The notes under the pieces were generated by a model. The model searched no databases, was not told where the DNA came from, and saw only the letters and a list, made by a program, of their open reading frames with translations. Shown in pieces: positions 14,955-16,520 of a stretch of DNA of 16,520 bases (its first letter is position 1; the number at the start of each line of letters is the position of its first letter). The position numbers and the translations under genes were made by a program. The stretch lies in NCBI GenBank assembly GCA_026985655.1, contig JALSQB010000047.1:1-16520 (forward strand). Reading direction: 5' to 3'. This DNA is from Campylobacteraceae bacterium. GTDB taxonomy: Bacteria > Campylobacterota > Campylobacteria > Campylobacterales > Sulfurovaceae.

Positions 14955-14962
14955 ATTCTATA
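14955..14962 (-). promoter_or_regulatory. Candidate acnB promoter (-10 TATAGAAT)
   Basis: On the minus strand TATAGAAT (14962-14955), preceded by TTAG, gives a leader of about 30 bases. The 126-base gap after gatB suggests that acnB is transcribed on its own. Confidence 0.35.
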
Positions 14963-15046
14963 CTAATAGTCGTTATAATGATACTTTAAGTACCATTTTT
15001 AGAAATGGCTTACTTTTTTTGTGTAGTTGAGTTACAAGCCGATTGG

Positions 15047-16474
15047 CTATCCTAATCGCTCTTTTAACAACTCATTTACTTTTTGAGGGTTTGCCGAGCC
15101 TTTACTTGCTTTCATCGTTTGTCCTACAAAGAAGCCAAAGAGTTTCTCTTTACCCCCTTTATACTCTCCTACCTTTTCAGGGTTTGCTTCTAAAATAGTA
15201 TCTATAATCTCTAAAATCGCCCCATCATCACTCACTTGTGCTAAGCCCATAGAGTCAATAAGTTCGCTAATATCTGCCTCTTTTTCCATTAAGACATCTA
15301 AAATATCTTTAGCTCCTTTTCCACTAATCGTGCCATCATCAATCTTTGAAACCAACTCGCCTAGCTTAGAAGCTGACACAGGTGAAGTACTTAAGGTAAA
15401 CTCTGTCTTTTTAAGACGACCTAAAAGCTCCGTGGTTAGCCAATTAACAGCATTTTTCGCTGACGCTCCTGCTTTTAAAATATCTTCAAAAAAATACGCC
15501 AACTCTTTTTCAGAACAGATAACCAAAGCATCATACTTTTTGATTTTAAGCTCTTCAACATAGCGTTTTACTTTAGCATCAGGGAGTTCAGGCATCTCTT
15601 TAGCTTCGGCTATCATCGCTTCAGTTACCACCAATGGGGGTAAATCTGGCTCTGGAAAATAACGATAATCAGCAGCCTCCTCTTTCCCTCTCATCGACTG
15701 AGTCACCCCTTTTTCAGTGTCCCAAAGACGTGTCTCTTGGTAAACCTCTTGCTCATATATTCCATCTTCATACGCTTCAGTTTGACGCTGTACCTCATAG
15801 GCAATGGCATCTTCTATGAAACGAAAAGAGTTCATGTTCTTAATCTCAACACGTGTTCCAAAGGCTTCTTGACCTTTAGGACGCACCGAAACATTGACAT
15901 CACATCTAAATGACCCCTCTTGCATGTTCGCATCACTAATGTCTAAATAACGCACGGTTGAGTGTAGCTTTTTCAAAAAACTTATCGCTTCAGAAGCATT
16001 TCTTAAATCTGGGTTTGAAACAATTTCAAGCAAGGGTGTCCCTGCACGGTTCAAATCGACTTTGGAGTGGCTTCCTTCGTGTATGTTTTTCCCTGCATCT
16101 GCTTCAAGGTGAGCTTGGGTCATACCAATGCGTTTTTGCGTTCCATCTTCAAGGTCAATAAACACTTCACCCTTTTGCACAATGGCATTGGTCAATTGGG
16201 TAATCTGATACGCCGATGGACTATCTGGGTAAAAGTAAGATTTACGGTCAAAGTTAGAACTATGAACAACATTGGCATTAATGGCATAGCCTAAACGCAT
16301 CGCTTTAATGGCTGCTTCTTTGTTCACCACAGGCAATGCCCCAGGTAGTGCCAAACAAGTAGGACAAGTGTTGGTGTTTTGATGCTCCCCAAAACTGGTT
16401 GGGCAAGAGCAAAATAATTTTGTTTTCGTGTTAAGTTGAACGTGGACTTCAAGACCAATGACTGTTTCAAACAT
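15047..16474 (-). CDS. gatB: Aspartyl/glutamyl-tRNA amidotransferase subunit B
   Basis: GatB is the tRNA-binding kinase-like subunit of GatCAB. This complex turns Glu-tRNA(Gln), and often Asp-tRNA(Asn), into the correct amidated forms. The 475 residues are full length. The start ETVIGLEVHVQL is the family signature. Four cysteines at 22, 24, 37 and 40 form the zinc site, and YFYPDSPSAYQIT (about 76-88) lines the active site. The C-terminal YqeY-like helical domain (about 330-475) ends in QKVNELLKERLG, typical of GatB. gatA and gatC are not adjacent. The ribosome-binding site AAGG is rather far (about 10 bases) from the ATG, but no better start exists. A TATAAT box lies at the window edge. Confidence 0.97.
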   Translation of the reverse strand: MFETVIGLEVHVQLNTKTKLFCSCPTSFGEHQNTNTCPTCLALPGALPVVNKEAAIKAMRLGYAINANVVHSSNFDRKSYFYPDSPSAYQITQLTNAIVQKGEVFIDLEDGTQKRIGMTQAHLEADAGKNIHEGSHSKVDLNRAGTPLLEIVSNPDLRNASEAISFLKKLHSTVRYLDISDANMQEGSFRCDVNVSVRPKGQEAFGTRVEIKNMNSFRFIEDAIAYEVQRQTEAYEDGIYEQEVYQETRLWDTEKGVTQSMRGKEEAADYRYFPEPDLPPLVVTEAMIAEAKEMPELPDAKVKRYVEELKIKKYDALVICSEKELAYFFEDILKAGASAKNAVNWLTTELLGRLKKTEFTLSTSPVSASKLGELVSKIDDGTISGKGAKDILDVLMEKEADISELIDSMGLAQVSDDGAILEIIDTILEANPEKVGEYKGGKEKLFGFFVGQTMKASKGSANPQKVNELLKERLG

Positions 16475-16514
16475 TAGGGGTTTACCTTTTATATCTCTTT
16501 AAAAATTTTTGTGT

Positions 16515-16520
16515 ATTATA
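16515..16520 (-). promoter_or_regulatory. Candidate gatB -10 box at the window edge
   Basis: TATAAT on the minus strand ends the window, about 40 bases before the gatB ATG. Any -35 element would lie outside the window. Confidence 0.45.

Noticed and set aside
14992..15007. CCATTT-AAATGG stem after gatB as a terminator
   Set aside because: No T-run follows it on the gatB strand; the T-run is on the opposite strand, where no gene ends.
15330..16294. Plus-strand frames inside gatB
   Set aside because: They are shadows of a full-length conserved gene, with no domain signature of their own.

Overview
The window looks like ordinary chromosome from a Campylobacterota (epsilonproteobacterial) species. 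The evidence is the low GC content, the TATAAT-type -10 boxes without clear -35 boxes, the htrA / hspR-cbpA stress cluster, an AcnB-type aconitase, and a sensor kinase with a 7TMR-DISM-like sensor. A Sulfurimonas/Sulfurovum-like or Arcobacter-like organism would fit, but the genus cannot be fixed from the sequence alone. No insertion sequence, phage gene, CRISPR array, tRNA or rRNA was seen. Most genes are core or lineage-conserved housekeeping genes, and no clear new multi-gene system stands out.

Layout. Positions 1-782 (minus) hold the N-terminal part of a FadL/OmpP1-type outer-membrane protein, cut by the window edge. It diverges across a very AT-rich spacer from kdsB (LPS Kdo activation, 941-1657, plus), which is followed by htrA, a periplasmic protease/chaperone (1741-3147, plus). 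htrA converges on a minus-strand block. That block contains cbpA-hspR (4412-3168), a DnaJ-like co-chaperone and its MerR-family heat-shock repressor, with its own strong promoter overlapping an imperfect HAIR-like operator. Upstream of it lies a probable operon running mtnN/mqnB, a ttcA-like tRNA thiolase, an AtpZ/AtpI-type small membrane protein and a four-helix membrane protein of unknown role (6855-4486).

Positions 6956-8845 (plus) hold an orphan membrane histidine kinase that appears to need a rare ATT start codon to keep its signal peptide. Next come a 43-residue lipoprotein (8982-9113) and a divergent pair: a secreted four-cysteine protein (9820-9269, minus) and a membrane-anchored TPR protein (9921-11177, plus). 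The TPR gene meets, tail to tail with one base between, a secreted Sel1-repeat protein (11835-11179, minus). A SUI1/YciH-type translation factor follows (11992-12321, plus), then acnB (14920-12347, minus) and gatB (16474-15047, minus).

How the genes fit together. HtrA and CbpA/HspR form an envelope-plus-cytoplasm protein-quality module. The mtnN-ttcA-atpZ operon mixes nucleoside salvage or menaquinone synthesis, tRNA modification and a membrane function. The stretch 8.9-11.9 kb is the least conserved-looking part and is rich in secreted, lipid-anchored or membrane-anchored proteins of unknown function. The best items for a second look are the ATT start of the kinase, the missing cluster cysteine in the TtcA-like protein, the HAIR-like operator, the GTGCAT hairpin between mtnN and ttcA, and the AT palindromes around the SUI1 gene promoter.
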